64,000 nt of DNA, taken from Panopea generosa (taxonomy: Eukaryota; Mollusca; Bivalvia; Adapedonta; Hiatellidae). Below, piece after piece: positions 12,001-23,280 of this stretch (positions within the stretch are counted from its first letter, which is position 1; every line of letters begins with the position of its first letter). Both the position numbers and the translations under genes were made by a program. The DNA lies in contig CM055909.1 in NCBI GenBank assembly GCA_029582155.1, positions 49,354,412 to 49,418,411 on the forward strand, given 5' to 3'. The notes beneath the pieces are model-generated. The model was given only the letters and a program-made list of their open reading frames with translations, was not told where the DNA came from and did no database searches.

Positions 12001-14097
12001 ACGGGTTGATGTAAAGTGGCAGGAAGAACTTCAATTCCTCCTTCATTACACTGTGGACTTTCCCTATAGCTTTGTTCATACCCCTGTACGAGTCCAGTTG
12101 CAGAAATTCGCATGGTGAGGTTAACGCGGGACGGTGAGGAGGACCAGACTGGATTATACCGTATCCGTATATTTCTCCATCTGATTTTGGTTTGACCGGT
12201 TTGAAACCGTCTTTAGATATATAGTCAATAATTTGAGTCCCTTTTGTTTCCTTTTCAGCTGATTTGCTTTTTCCTTTAACTTTTGCTGGTTCGTCCAGCG
12301 GAGGGAATGGCTTCTTGTACGTATGGCCGCAGTCGCTGCACGTGAAACCTTTCGACAGTTTCAAGTTATGCGCAGACGTGTCTTTCATCCACGCGTTATC
12401 ACCAGACTGGGTCTCGGCTAAAAACGCTACTACATTCATAAGAATGGTCTGGACGGTATAACCTGGGGACCAGCCTAAACCTTTTTGGTCTTTCCATTCT
12501 GTGTGTATGTATGCAAAGTCGGAGAATATGTTCAAACAAACTTTTGTGCCTTTCTTTCCCGGCATGGTTGCACCGCTGTTGTACCTGGAATATAATTAGT
12601 CTCTTCAATAGATTATCGGCGTTTAAATGTTTAATTAAAAATTTCATGTTTTAGAATTTACCGTGTTCTCTAGATTTTAATTTAAAGAACTTGCGAATCA
12701 TTACAAAACTACGGTGCCTGTCCCGCCACCGTAAAATCTGCATACTGCATATGTTATTCAATCCTGATATCTCCCGAATCAGGTCTATTAACCCGCATTG
12801 AAAAAGCAGGGAATTCTATGCCTGTCCCACAATTCATATATAGCAATTGAGCGCTTACTAAACTGCGACGACATCCAAACTTTCGTTGAAGAAACTGACC
12901 AATCAACGTGCTCAAATTTTTGTCATGTTATTTCAAGTTTGTTTAGATGGGCATACGACAATTTTGATAGCTGTTCACTCCGCAGTTATTTGGGGGAAAT
13001 AACTCTTACATGATAGTGTCAAAATTATCTTGAAATTCAACATTTTTTAGATTTTCACGTTCAATGTCATCTATCTTTGAAAACAAGGCATGGCGCCATC
13101 AAATGACTAAATCAAATCGTGTGTATAAGTCACAAAAGTTTAAAGTAAATGGACAGGCGTGAAAATAATTTTTTTTTCACAAAATACAATTTCTTAAGAA
13201 TTATGTATCTATGTGATACAAATATGAAATGAAAATATCAACCTCATTATTAGTTACAGTGATGTCGACGCATCAATATATAACAAAATGTTCATTGTGC
13301 ACGCAGGCATTTGGGCTGCGTTTAGTTACGTTAGCTAACTCATTTTTAAGCCTGGACACCGACTCAGTCTCAAATAAGCACGCAGCGCTTGATCGTTTAA
13401 AGAAACAGTTTGCTTAAACATTCGATTTGTTTGCAAACATTTGATAACAGAAATCAACAGAACGATATGCTCACAAACGTTTGCTGACAGAGCAAACACT
13501 TCTGAGAGCTGTTTTCTTGTGATTAATCGCGTGAAGAGAAATGGAGAGACAGTGCCGATGTGGTCTGATTTTCGTTTAATTATCGTTCATTTGGACTCCG
13601 TTTGCGTTTATAAACAGAGTAAACATATGAACTGTGTTCAGCATCGTTAAACAGCAAACACGTTTAATGCCTGGTTCCCTAAAAATGTTGCGTGCTGTGA
13701 TAATTTGAGGTTGAACCAGTGTCTGGGAAAATAGGTTAGCTTACGTTAGTAAACATTTGACAGAACTGAAGGCAGCCATGTGTAACCATGCTGAAAGCAG
13801 CTCAGCCAGGAAACGTGTAAAACGGTACTGAACGCAGCTCTGTCATATACAAATCCGCACCACGTACCTGAAGCCGCCCGGTACGAACTCGGCACTGGGT
13901 GATTCGTACGGATACTTGTCGGTGAGGAAGAGGATCAGGTGATAGATGATCTCGTCGTGCTTGAAGTTACAATGCCATTCCAACATGTTCTCATCTAGAG
14001 GCGAGGCCGACACATTCTCCACAGGCTGCATTTGTAACTCGTGCAGGTCACGTGCCAGCCGCTTCATGGCGTTTTTCCTTTGCTGATTCACCGCCAT
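6053..14097 (-). CDS. E2 ubiquitin-conjugating (UBC) domain protein with long C-terminal extension, 7 exons, 708 aa
   Basis: Exons in order: 13868-14097, 11732-12584, 11068-11159, 9872-10037, 8698-8859, 7264-7494, 6053-6445. All introns are GT-AG, all phases match, and the total is 2127 nt including TAA. Residues about 1-135 are a UBC fold: YPYESP in the central loop, VCLNIF with the likely active-site Cys93, then GWSP and a helix (TVQTILMNVVAFLAE). The usual HPN motif is absent (FRYNSGATM lies there), as in divergent E2s such as UBE2J, which has TPN. A CxxC pair follows (Cys159, Cys162). Residues about 200-560 are conserved-looking, Trp-rich sequence that I do not recognise. The last exon (579-708) alternates KGRGRGK blocks with acidic runs (ESEEEE, SDSEEEE), suggesting nuclear or nucleic-acid contact. 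By family it should carry ubiquitin or a ubiquitin-like protein as a thioester; substrate and E3 are unknown. The start is the ATG opening a typical E2 N-terminal helix. Confidence 0.9.
6479..6615. repeat. AAC/AAT-rich microsatellite with an internal duplication
   Basis: In the last intron of the E2-like gene. A block containing taataacaacaacaacaata is duplicated about 80 bp apart. Confidence 0.8.
7005..7220 (-). mobile_element. tRNA-headed SINE in the last intron of the E2-like gene
   Basis: Minus strand: ccgagtggtct and gtgggtacgagtc boxes, then a body with actttc, cgatcacatcc and the tail gccttcgatggcat shared with family S2. It combines an S1-type head with an S2-type body. Confidence 0.6.
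8095..8459. repeat. Compound microsatellite: TGGAG, AGGAG, AGTAG pentamers and CAGT tetramer
   Basis: Successive pure blocks: (gagtg)n about 8186-8247, (agagg)n to about 8280, (gtaga)n to about 8412, then (cagt)n to 8459. In intron 5 of the E2-like gene. Confidence 0.95.
8490..8656 (-). repeat. Interspersed repeat family C copy, reversed
   Basis: Ends with gactggctgcttaagacggg and tttgactgtac, the reverse complement of the family's start. In intron 5 of the E2-like gene. Confidence 0.5.
9071..9707. repeat. 22-bp minisatellite, about 28 units
   Basis: Unit aaactacgatggtgtaaagt plus cg, with aaagt/aaaagt variants. Fills most of intron 4 of the E2-like gene. Confidence 0.9.
10360..10398 (-). 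mobile_element. SINE head fragment (family S1)
   Basis: Minus strand reads cctctgtggtcgagtggcca, the A-box end of S1, with no body. It lies in intron 3 of the E2-like gene. Confidence 0.4.
10576..10647. mobile_element. 72-bp foldback element
   Basis: The arm CCCACTGGTGC..AAGGTACTTAGTG pairs with CACTAAGTACCTTTTGCACC..ATGGG around a 21-nt loop. It lies in intron 3 of the E2-like gene. Confidence 0.6.
12764..12915 (+). repeat. Interspersed repeat family E copy
   Basis: Matches 5336-5480 over about 140 bp (aaactgaccaatcaacgtgc near the end). In intron 1 of the E2-like gene. Confidence 0.6.
13310..13700 (-). repeat. Interspersed repeat family D copy
   Basis: On the minus strand it shares tgtttactctgtttataaac, acgaaaatcaga and tctgtta/tcagcaaacg with the two plus-strand copies at 31615-32085 in METTL21D intron 1. 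It lies in intron 1 of the E2-like gene. Confidence 0.6.
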
Positions 14098-14384
14098 GTT
14101 TGACGTTTGGCGGTTATTATGTAATCTGTAATTTAAATCATTTGGGATTAAATGGCGTGATTATTATTAGGTAAAGCATCTTCGACTTGGTTTTTTTTCT
14201 ATTGCATTAATAAAATTGCTCCATTTTTAGAACTTAAAGAAGAAGCCTTTTTTCAACGCTGTACGACTGGTTATTGTAAATTCCAATTTTGGATTTGACT
14301 TTTTATTTAATTAATTAATATATTTGGTTATTGTAAACATTCAGACAATCTACACATAATCATATACAGCGTTCGTCTTTCTTT

Positions 14385-14727
14385 TAAGGGCCTCCGTGAC
14401 CAAGTGATCTAAGTTGCATTCGTCTAATGACCACTTACCCCTCACAGCTGAGGTCGTAGGTTCGAGTCCAATCTCATTAAAATCAGATCAACTTTAGCTT
14501 CAATACTCTACGCACAGTAGTGTGAATAGACTATTGAAGCATAAGTTGTTCTGATTTTAATGAGATTGGTTCGAGTCCCACTGGTTCAATATGTGAGAAA
14601 ACTTTTCAGTTACTTTCGGAAGGACGGTGGTTCTACTAAGATTCATTCTGACGTCTTCTTCCACCAATAAAACTCGATGTGCCATGCATAACGTGTCATG
14701 TGTTGAAAATGGCAATACACCAAGTTG
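14385..14727 (+). mobile_element. SINE family S1 copy, split by a foldback insertion
   Basis: The head reads cctccgtgaccaagtgatct with B box ggttcgagtcc, then a body with tatgtgagaaaacttttcag, and the family's 3' end tgttgaaaatggca (also reversed at 52515-52680 and 29280-29515). It is interrupted at the B box by 14470-14567. Confidence 0.7.
14470..14567. mobile_element. 98-bp foldback MITE with an 11-bp target duplication
   Basis: The termini AATCTCATTAAAATCAGA and their reverse complement form arms of about 40 bp. The exact 11-mer GGTTCGAGTCC, the host SINE's B box, occurs immediately on both sides (14459-14469, 14568-14578). Confidence 0.8.
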
Positions 14728-16040
14728 TCTTTCTTGCATTTATCAGATAAGTTATATTGCTATATGCTACCATAATGTCATCCCTACTTAGTTGTTTGTT
14801 AAATTTAATAAGTTTCCTTTATATTGATGAGCATTACAAAAAAACAATATTTTTATATTATTTCATTATTTACTTCCAGGAGCGAGCGAAAGAATGTACG
14901 AACGAACGAATGCATGAACGAATGAGAAAGAAAGAATGACTGGTCATACACTATAGAACTCTGTATTGTGAATAAAAGACTGTCATCCTGCATTCAACTC
15001 ACCGAAACAAGAACCAGAAAACAATGAAAGATTGTGTAATTAATGTATTTTGGCAAATTGATATGAAACACAATTCATTTAAGATAACCATAGGAGTAAA
15101 CCAGTATTGCGGTACACGGAGACCTAGTTTGTGTTCATTAATACCATTTGTAAACAAATACAGACCCGGATCAGCAATCGAGTGTCTGTCTCACAGATTG
15201 ATGGGGTGGGGTGGGGGTTGTGTACACATAGGTTGGTAATCAGTTATTTAATTCGTTTTGACGTCCTTTTTAAACTATAATGAAAGAGTGTAGGATTTAT
15301 TTATTTCTACAATCGATTCAAGCTCTTACAACTTAGATAATGTGAGAACTTGAGAAAGGACGTCTGCTGGTGTTACACTGTCTTATGATTATAACCTGTG
15401 ATCTCCTTGGTCGCGGCACAACCGTTAGAGGAACGGTTTGTGTGATTTATATATCGTCAAAATTGCAATGTTATTATATAATATGAAAATGCCGTTTAAT
15501 GCGTTCACATGCACTCCTAAAGCATGAAGCGGGGCGGAAGTGTATTCGTGGATATAGTGTTGGCCGCTTACGCCCGAGAGGTTGCGGGTTTGATCCCAGC
15601 TCGACTTAGTACTGGTTCTATCCATAAAGCGGACTCAAGATGTGATCATATAAGCTCTAAGCTTTCATCGCAATCGAGCTAAAATATACTTAGTATAAAT
15701 TAAAAGCATCTATACTTATGATGCAACGCACAATACGGAACAAAAAAAACCTTTAGGCGTATAAGCTATAAAAAAAACATCCGATCACCATTTTAATTAA
15801 AAAATGCATCCTTTTTTATGCATGGCATAATTAAATGATTATTTACCTTGGATTTACCGTTTATATTTATGTGTAAACTTCAAGTGGCAACAATATTATC
15901 AGCATCATGATTACAAACATCGACACGTCCCCTCCCCGTCTCACGTGGATCCTGTTGACCTGACACCCTTTTAATTACTATATATGCCTGAACTGACAGG
16001 CACGCGAGTATCTTTTAATACATGGCATGGGCATGCTTAA
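14728..16040. other. No gene seen; minor repeats
   Basis: A degenerate GAAC/GAAT microsatellite lies at about 14880-14938. A tRNA-like B box (gggtttgatcccagc) at about 15590 marks a SINE head fragment. The rest is AT-rich and non-coding. Confidence 0.4.
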
Positions 16041-16044
16041 GATG

Positions 16045-16059
16045 TTTGTAGTAGTAGTC

Positions 16060-16106
<47 letters not shown>

Positions 16107-16198
16107 CGCAGTCGTCGTCGTCGTCGTCGTCGTCGTAGTAGTAGTCGTCGTAGTCGCAGGAGGAGGAGGAGAAAGAAAGAAAGAAAGAAAGAAAGAAA
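16045..16198. repeat. Compound microsatellite (GTA, GTC, GAAA)
   Basis: Long gta/gtc runs to about 16160, then agg repeats and gaaa units to 16198. Confidence 0.95.
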
Positions 16199-16599
16199 TA
16201 ACTAGACCTATCACTGTAGTGATGATTACCCCCGAACGCCGCCATGACAGAAAATGGTTGACCATTGTATGAAGTTTTATTAAATTATATCCAATAGTTT
16301 TAAAGTTATGCTCCAGACAAAAAAAAATCTTAATAAAAGAGAATGTTATGGATTGAGTTGTTTGTATTGTTAATTTTTTTATGGTTTTGTTAAAATTAAA
16401 AACTGTCTTTTTAATTATTGTGCAGTGTACAAGCTTTCATGGCAATCAATAAATGTTATACTTTTTCGAGTTATGTTGAGGGACAACAATTTTATGGATA
16501 AGAAACAAACAAGAGCACTAGGAATACAATATCGAACCTGCTTTGCTCGAACTCCATGTATTCATCAACTTGGTTCTTTCATGAACTTTATTAAACTGT

Positions 16600-17773
16600 T
16601 ATCACTGATGGCTTTAAAAGTACTTTAAAAGTACGGCACCAGACAAGGGAAATATATCAAAGGGCAATAACTCTGTAATTAGCAAGAATATAGTTATGTT
16701 TCTTGTACACTGCACTTCCTCTCATTATATTCTACCATTGTATGAAGTTTGATGAAATTCCATCCAGTTCTTTAAAAGTAATGCTCCGGACAAGGGAAAT
16801 ATATCAAAGGGCAATAACTCTGTAATTAGCAAGAATAGAGTTATGTTTCCTGTACACTGCACTTCCTCTCATTATATTCTACCATTGTATGAAGCTTGAT
16901 GAAATTCCATCAGGTACTTTTCAAGTTATGCTCCGGACAAGAAAAAATATCAAAGGGCAATAACTCTGTAATTAGCAAGAATAGAGTTATGTTTCTTGTA
17001 CACTGCACTTCCTCTCATTATTTTCTACCATTGTATGAAGCTTGATGAAATTCCATCAGGTACTTTTCAAGTTATGCTCCGGACAAGAAAAAATATCAAA
17101 GGGCAATAACTCTGTAATTAGCAATAATAGAGTTATGTTTCTTGTACACTGCACTTCCTCTCATTATATTCTACCATTGTACGAAGTTTGATGAAATTCC
17201 ATCCAGTACTTTAAAAGTAATGCTCCAGACAAGGGAAATATATCAAAGGGCAATAACACTGTAATTAGCAAGAATAGAGTTATGTTTCTTGTACACTGCA
17301 CTTCCTCTCATTATATTCTACCATTGTATGAAGTTTGATGAAATTCCATCCAGTACTTTAAAAGTAATGCTCCGGACAAGGGAAATATATCAAAAAGGCA
17401 ATAACTCTGTAATTAGCAAGAATAGAGTTATGTTTCCTGTACACTGCACTTCCTCTCATTATATTCTACCATTGTATGAAGCTTGATGAAATTCCATCCA
17501 GTACTTTTCAAGTTATGCTCCGGACAAGAAAAAATATCAAAGGGCAATAACTCTGTAATACGCAAGAATAGAGTTATGTTTCTTGTACACTGCACTTCCT
17601 CTCATTATATTCTACCATTGTATGACGTTTGATGAAATTCCATCCAGTACTTTTCAAGTGATGCTCCGGACAAGGAAAATTGCAACGGACAGACCGACCG
17701 AGAGACCGACAGACCGACCTCAGGGTGACTCCAGTATACCCCCTCAAAACTTCGTTTGTCGGGGGTATAATGA

Positions 17774-17829
<56 letters not shown>

Positions 17830-17845
17830 AGATGACGATGCGAAT
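16600..17845 (+). repeat. 146-bp tandem array with a GAAA tail
   Basis: About seven units containing caaagggcaataactctgta, attagcaagaatagagttat and cttcctctcattatattcta, spaced 146-147 bp. The last unit runs into a cgacc-rich segment (17690-17725), a tcgggggtataatgaaag end and (gaaa)n at about 17771-17830, like the 3' end of a mobile element. Confidence 0.85.
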
Positions 17846-18237
17846 ATTATTAATAAGAACACTATACAATCAACAGTAACGTATTTTCTTTGACTGCTGT
17901 TAATCACTGCAATTTGAGATGGTCAGCTGACACTAACCAGAGTATGAGAGCGATGCTTGACCTTTACTAATGTCCTTAATCCATATAAACCTTTAATCAC
18001 TACCAACAGCCAATTAGTATTATTTCTATTAAACATTAAATGATAAGAATGAGGAAGCTGTGTTCGTATATGATTATCCGGGATATACACATACATTTAG
18101 GTCAATTATTAAGCATTCTCTGAACATAAAAGTTCACCGTGAAGGAAGAATTGCTCCACAAGACTGTGTTTTTGAATGTACTAAACCCCAGCCTCTGACT
18201 GACTTACAAACAGTATCGTCCCTGGTTAATAAGGTCA
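17846..18237. other. No gene seen
   Basis: An open frame of about 60 codons precedes the G run, but no splice sites, family match or start context support it. Confidence 0.35.

Positions 18238-18271
<34 letters not shown>
18238..18271. repeat. 34-base G homopolymer
   Basis: An uninterrupted run of G between ggtca and ttaactg. Its length in the assembly may be inexact. Confidence 0.95.
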
Positions 18272-18275
<4 letters not shown>

Positions 18276-18540
18276 CTGATAAAAACTTGAAAATAAACAC
18301 GCCGAAACACGCTCGTAACATAAATATCCTTGGATTCATCTGAATAAATCTTATGAATACATTATGGAAAATCGATCACGACATACGATAATAGGTTATG
18401 TTTTTGAGGATATCTTTCATTTTGTTACTTAGTTCTGTTAACTATTTGTTTCTGTACACGTTAATTTGTACAAATGTTTAATTGTTTTTGAAGGAGATGA
18501 ATCGCCAGTTTTATGGCAAGCGGTTTTATTTAGAAGCAAT

Positions 18541-19011
<471 letters not shown>

Positions 19012-19267
19012 TAATGACAAAGAATTGTTCTGTCTTGCACGTTAAATGAAAATATTCATTTCTATCTCCAATATTTCAGTATTCATCGACTTTATCTTTA
19101 TACATATTGCTTACAAATAATGACCTTGAAAAAGAGTTTTAACAGGACTTGTGCAAATATTTATTAACAAACGTAAACGCCGCATAACGTGCACATACAC
19201 GCAATAGTTATGAATGTACCCTATATTGACAAGAAGTCACCGAATCACGTATACCAACCGGCGTTTT

Positions 19268-20383
19268 TAAAGCGGCATAACCAGTTTTTTCTACACTTTT
19301 AATTCGATAAATACTAAACGTGTAATTGTAATATTTAGCATAGATTGTGACAATCTCGATCATATCTGGTTGTTTATCGTCAAAACCATGTATTTAAACT
19401 CAAGATTATCGATTAGACTTGACCAAAAGAACAATGTTTTATGATTAAGTACGATTTTTAGCGGCAAACATGCCATTATTATTTAACTGAAATACCCAAT
19501 ACCGACATGAACAAAAGAATTTGAGAAGTTTTAAGTGCTGCGCCATTCAAACATATATGATATGAATCAATCGCTTGTAGAATCAATAAAAGCCGTATAA
19601 TATTTATGAAATTGCGAAATTTTGCCTAAAATTAATGCAAAACATTAATACATGGACTGTAACGTCGTAAAGACGGTTTATACTACGTTTGTCACGCTAT
19701 TTTTGGACAACCCGCGTCTGATTTAAACCCGAGTAAGCGGTTGAGTTTTGCATATTAGAAAGAAGCCCGTGTGGTTCCGGCTAATAATAGAATCACTGTC
19801 AATCTCTGTAGAGGGGTTGGAATCCTCCGAATGGGTGTCATGTTCATTTTATCATTTTCTGTAATGTTCACTATTGTGGTTAAATTATCAAACCCTGTGT
19901 GGTTTCAGGGAGTCATATGAGTGATGGCAAGAATAGGATCACTGTAACTCATGCATGTCGTAGGAAGCGACAATTTGGGTAATAAGATAGAATTTGCTGA
20001 AACTCTGCAATTCTGCAAGTATCAATGTTCTAGGTTTATTCTGCATATTCATTTGTTGATATGTCTTTTTTAACTGTAAGTTAATTTGTTATTTTTGTAC
20101 ATGTAGAGTGAATCTGGAATCTTCCTTCCTGTTGGCGTCGAATAACCCTATAATGTGTTGGTACGCCGTAAACCGCCCTTCATTCATTCATTCATATTAG
20201 AATTACCAAATAATTATACAAACAATACAAGTCTTGGAATAACTGATCTGTAAATTGAGATTAAAACACGATTTATTCACGTTTAAGAGATTTATCGGCG
20301 GTTATAAAATGTTTGTCATTCATATACAACTTGTTCCTTTCCTTACAAAAGAAAAATGTTCAAAAACTGGTTATGCCGCTTTA
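19268..20383. mobile_element. TIR element, about 1.1 kb, with a nested repeat
   Basis: AAGCGGCATAACCAGTTTTT at the left (from 19270) matches its reverse complement at the right (ending 20381). TA lies outside both ends (19268-19269, 20382-20383), as in Tc1/mariner elements. No transposase seen. A family F repeat (19787-20191) sits inside. Confidence 0.75.
19787..20191 (+). mobile_element. Interspersed SINE-like repeat family F, copy 1
   Basis: Shares agaatcactgtc, ggaatcctccgaatgggt, catgcatgtcgta and taatgtgttggtacgccgta with 46340-46752. Ends in (cattcatt)n. A GGTTGGAATCC motif may be a B box. Confidence 0.75.
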
Positions 20384-20734
20384 ATAATATCTATATGATC
20401 ATGTGACCTTGGACTTGCCACCTGTAAGACCAGACCCAGATAATAATAATGACGTTATAAGTCTATGTAACTGTTAACAAAACATATTTCATTTCAAGCA
20501 TAACTTGCAAAACTGTGCCACCACATGTCGCGGAAAATAAAACCTTTATTACTTGTCATATGAAACGGCTATATGTAAATAATATATTATAAGTTACATC
20601 CGTGTCATTTAATGTTTGCTAGGCTGTATACATGTTTCTTCGTTTGTATACTAAAATATTTTAGCTTGACTGCGAAATAAGTTTCAGAGCTTGTATGACT
20701 CTCAGTCGCCGTTTTTTGAGTGGAATCAGTACTG

Positions 20735-21088
20735 AGAGTCATCTGTAGTGCGTCTTAATCAAAATTTCGTCTGCAGCGTGTTTTAATCAAATGCCGTTTG
20801 CCGCGTGCCTTAAACAACATTACGTCTGCAGCGTGTCTAAACAAACTGTCATCTGCAGCGTGTCTTAAACAAAATGTTTCCTGCAGCGTGTCTTAAACAA
20901 ACTGTCATCTGCTGTGTGTTTTAAACAAAATGTCGTCTGCCGCGTGTCTTAAACAAAATATCGTCTGCAGTGTGTCTTAAGCAAACTGTCGTCTGCTGCA
21001 TGTCTTACACAAAATGTCACCTGCAGCGTGTCTTAAACAAATATCGTCTGCAGCGTGTGTAAAACAAACTGTCATCTGCAGCATGTGT
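20735..21088. repeat. 28-bp satellite array, left part
   Basis: About 12 units of ctgcagcgtgtcttaaacaa plus aatgtcgt. The same unit resumes at about 22795 after the TIR element. Confidence 0.9.
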
Positions 21089-22790
21089 TTGGGTAACATA
21101 TGCAACTAAAGCACATATGTAACTTAAAGGACACATTTTTAACTAAAAGGGCACATTTGTAACTATTTAGAAAACAAACGACAGGGCACAAATGTAACTA
21201 AAATCTTATATGTAACTGAAACGGGCATATATGTAACTACATGTGTACCACGAAACAAGCTAGATTTTTGACGAATAACATTCATTTTACTGTGTGCACT
21301 ATACTTTACGATTGTAATATGTAGTTTAGATAGTCTCTAATATAATTATGTTGTATATACTGATATTGTTAATCTAGTGTATGTATACTGACCAAAAGAG
21401 CTAACCCGACACTCATTATCTTTCATAATTCACCGTGTTGTCTTGTGGTTGAACATTTTTTAACATTAGTATGAAATATGTAGTTTAAGTGCATAGTTAG
21501 ACGCATACTAGAGGTAATTATTCAACCATGAAAATATTCAAACGACCCTATTAAGGCTTAATATTACTTAATTATTCGTTTGTTGAATCAATATGCTTGA
21601 CTTTAATTGCACTTTGTATTCGCTGGCGTATTTGTCTTTCAGAAATAACTTCAGCCCTTTATTTTTTTAGCTAAAAATTAATTTTATCTCAACAACTTGA
21701 TCGTAAATATTTTCGAAATGGACTTTTTTCTAAGTCAATTAAAGAGCAAGAACCAACTTGATGCGGATGCATCGAAAAATACACGAATCTCATATAATAT
21801 TCAAACTTTGTACATTATGAATGAGTTTCCGTTATATATTCGATTACAACAATTTTTATTAATTATTTTACACACCTATGTTATAAAATCTACAATGAAA
21901 ACAAATAAATTTAACATTAAAAAATTATTTTTTTTATATACATAAATATGTTAAATACATTTATGTTAACATGAATCGTAATACAAAATGTATTTCTTAC
22001 AAATAATGCTAAACTGCTACTTTCATCTAATGGTTTACAATGTTTTTTAAAAATACATGCAGTTTTTATGATATTCAAGGTTTGTACATGATAAAGGAGT
22101 TTCCGTTATATAGTCGACTCCAACAATTCTAATTTGTTATCTTACACAACTATGTTATATGCTACAACAAAAACTAACACATCTAATATTAAGAAATAAA
22201 CATTTTAAACATGCTAACATGAATCATAGTATTTAGAACATTGTACAAATTAAAATGTTACACTGTTGATTGTATGTAAGTACCAATTCATAATGTTCTA
22301 TCAGAAAAAACTAATTAGGACTAAGTTATTTTATTGAAGACTTCCAATTCTCCTAATTAGGACTTAGTGTTTTATTTAAGACTTTAAATTATCCTAATTA
22401 GGACTAAGTTTTTTTATTTAAGACTTTAAAATCTCTTAATAATAGGACTAAGCGTCTACTAACAGGGAGTTTTAAAGTCATAAGTAGGGCGCCTCCGTAT
22501 CATATCAAATGATAAAGATAACCTAATATATCGAAAATGCATGCACTTGCTTGAATTTTCTTAAAACGACGCCATACACAATTTTCACCGGATAAACACC
22601 GTGATTGAGATGTTACATGTTGTTCGTCAAAAATATGGTATGGTAGTAGTTACATAAATGCCTGTTTCAGTTACATATAGGCATTTGGTTACATATGTGT
22701 CCGAGTTGTTACATTTGTGCTATGTCGTTTTTTTTCTAAATAGTTACAAATATGATCTTTTAGTAACATATGTGCTTAAGTGACCCCAAT
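21089..22790. mobile_element. 1.7-kb TIR element inserted in the 28-bp satellite
   Basis: The left end (21089-21240) and right end (22644-22790, reversed) share gcacatatgt, aactatttagaaaa and gcacaaatgtaac over about 150 bp. The TIRs are built of short cacatRtgtaac subrepeats. Inside, about 21800-21960 is repeated at 22070-22210 (gagtttccgttatata), and a roughly 50-bp cctaattaggactaagt unit occurs 3-4 times at 22308-22455. No transposase was recognised. Confidence 0.75.
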
Positions 22791-22794
22791 AAGC

Positions 22795-23280
22795 GGGTCT
22801 AAAACAAAATGTCGCCTACAACGTGTCTTAAAAATTGTCGTCTGCAGCGTGTCTTAAACAGACTCGTCTGCTGTGTGTCTTAAACAATATATCATCTGCA
22901 GGGTGTCTTAAACATAATGTCATCTGCAGCGTATTTTAAACAAAATGTCGCCTGCAGCGTGATTTAAACAAACTGTCGTCTGCAGCGTGTCTAAAACAAA
23001 CTGTCATTAAACAATGTCTTAAACAAACTGTCGTCTGCAGCGTGTCTAAAACAAACTGTCATTAAACAATGTCTTAAACAAAATGTCGTCTGCAGCGTGT
23101 CTTAAACAAAATGTCCAATGCAGCGTGTCTAAAACAAACTGTCATCTGCAGCGTGTCTTTAACAAAATGTCGCATGCAGCGTGTCTTAAACAAAATGTCG
23201 TCTGCAGCATGTCTTAAAATATGTCGTCTGCCGCGTGTCTTAAACAAAATGTTGTCTGCAGCGTGTCTTAAATAAAATAT
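22795..23280. repeat. 28-bp satellite array, right part
   Basis: About 17 units of the same ctgcagcgtgtcttaaac repeat, some shortened or with attaaacaatg variants. Confidence 0.9.

Noticed and set aside
12798..13013. ORF of 71 codons in intron 1 of the E2-like gene
   Set aside because: Lies over repeat family E; the other copy (5336) does not keep the frame.
18060..18275. ORF ending in poly-Gly
   Set aside because: The end is the G homopolymer; the upstream part has no homology that I recognise and no splice context.
20735..23280. CRISPR-like 28-bp repeats
   Set aside because: Head-to-tail satellite without spacers.
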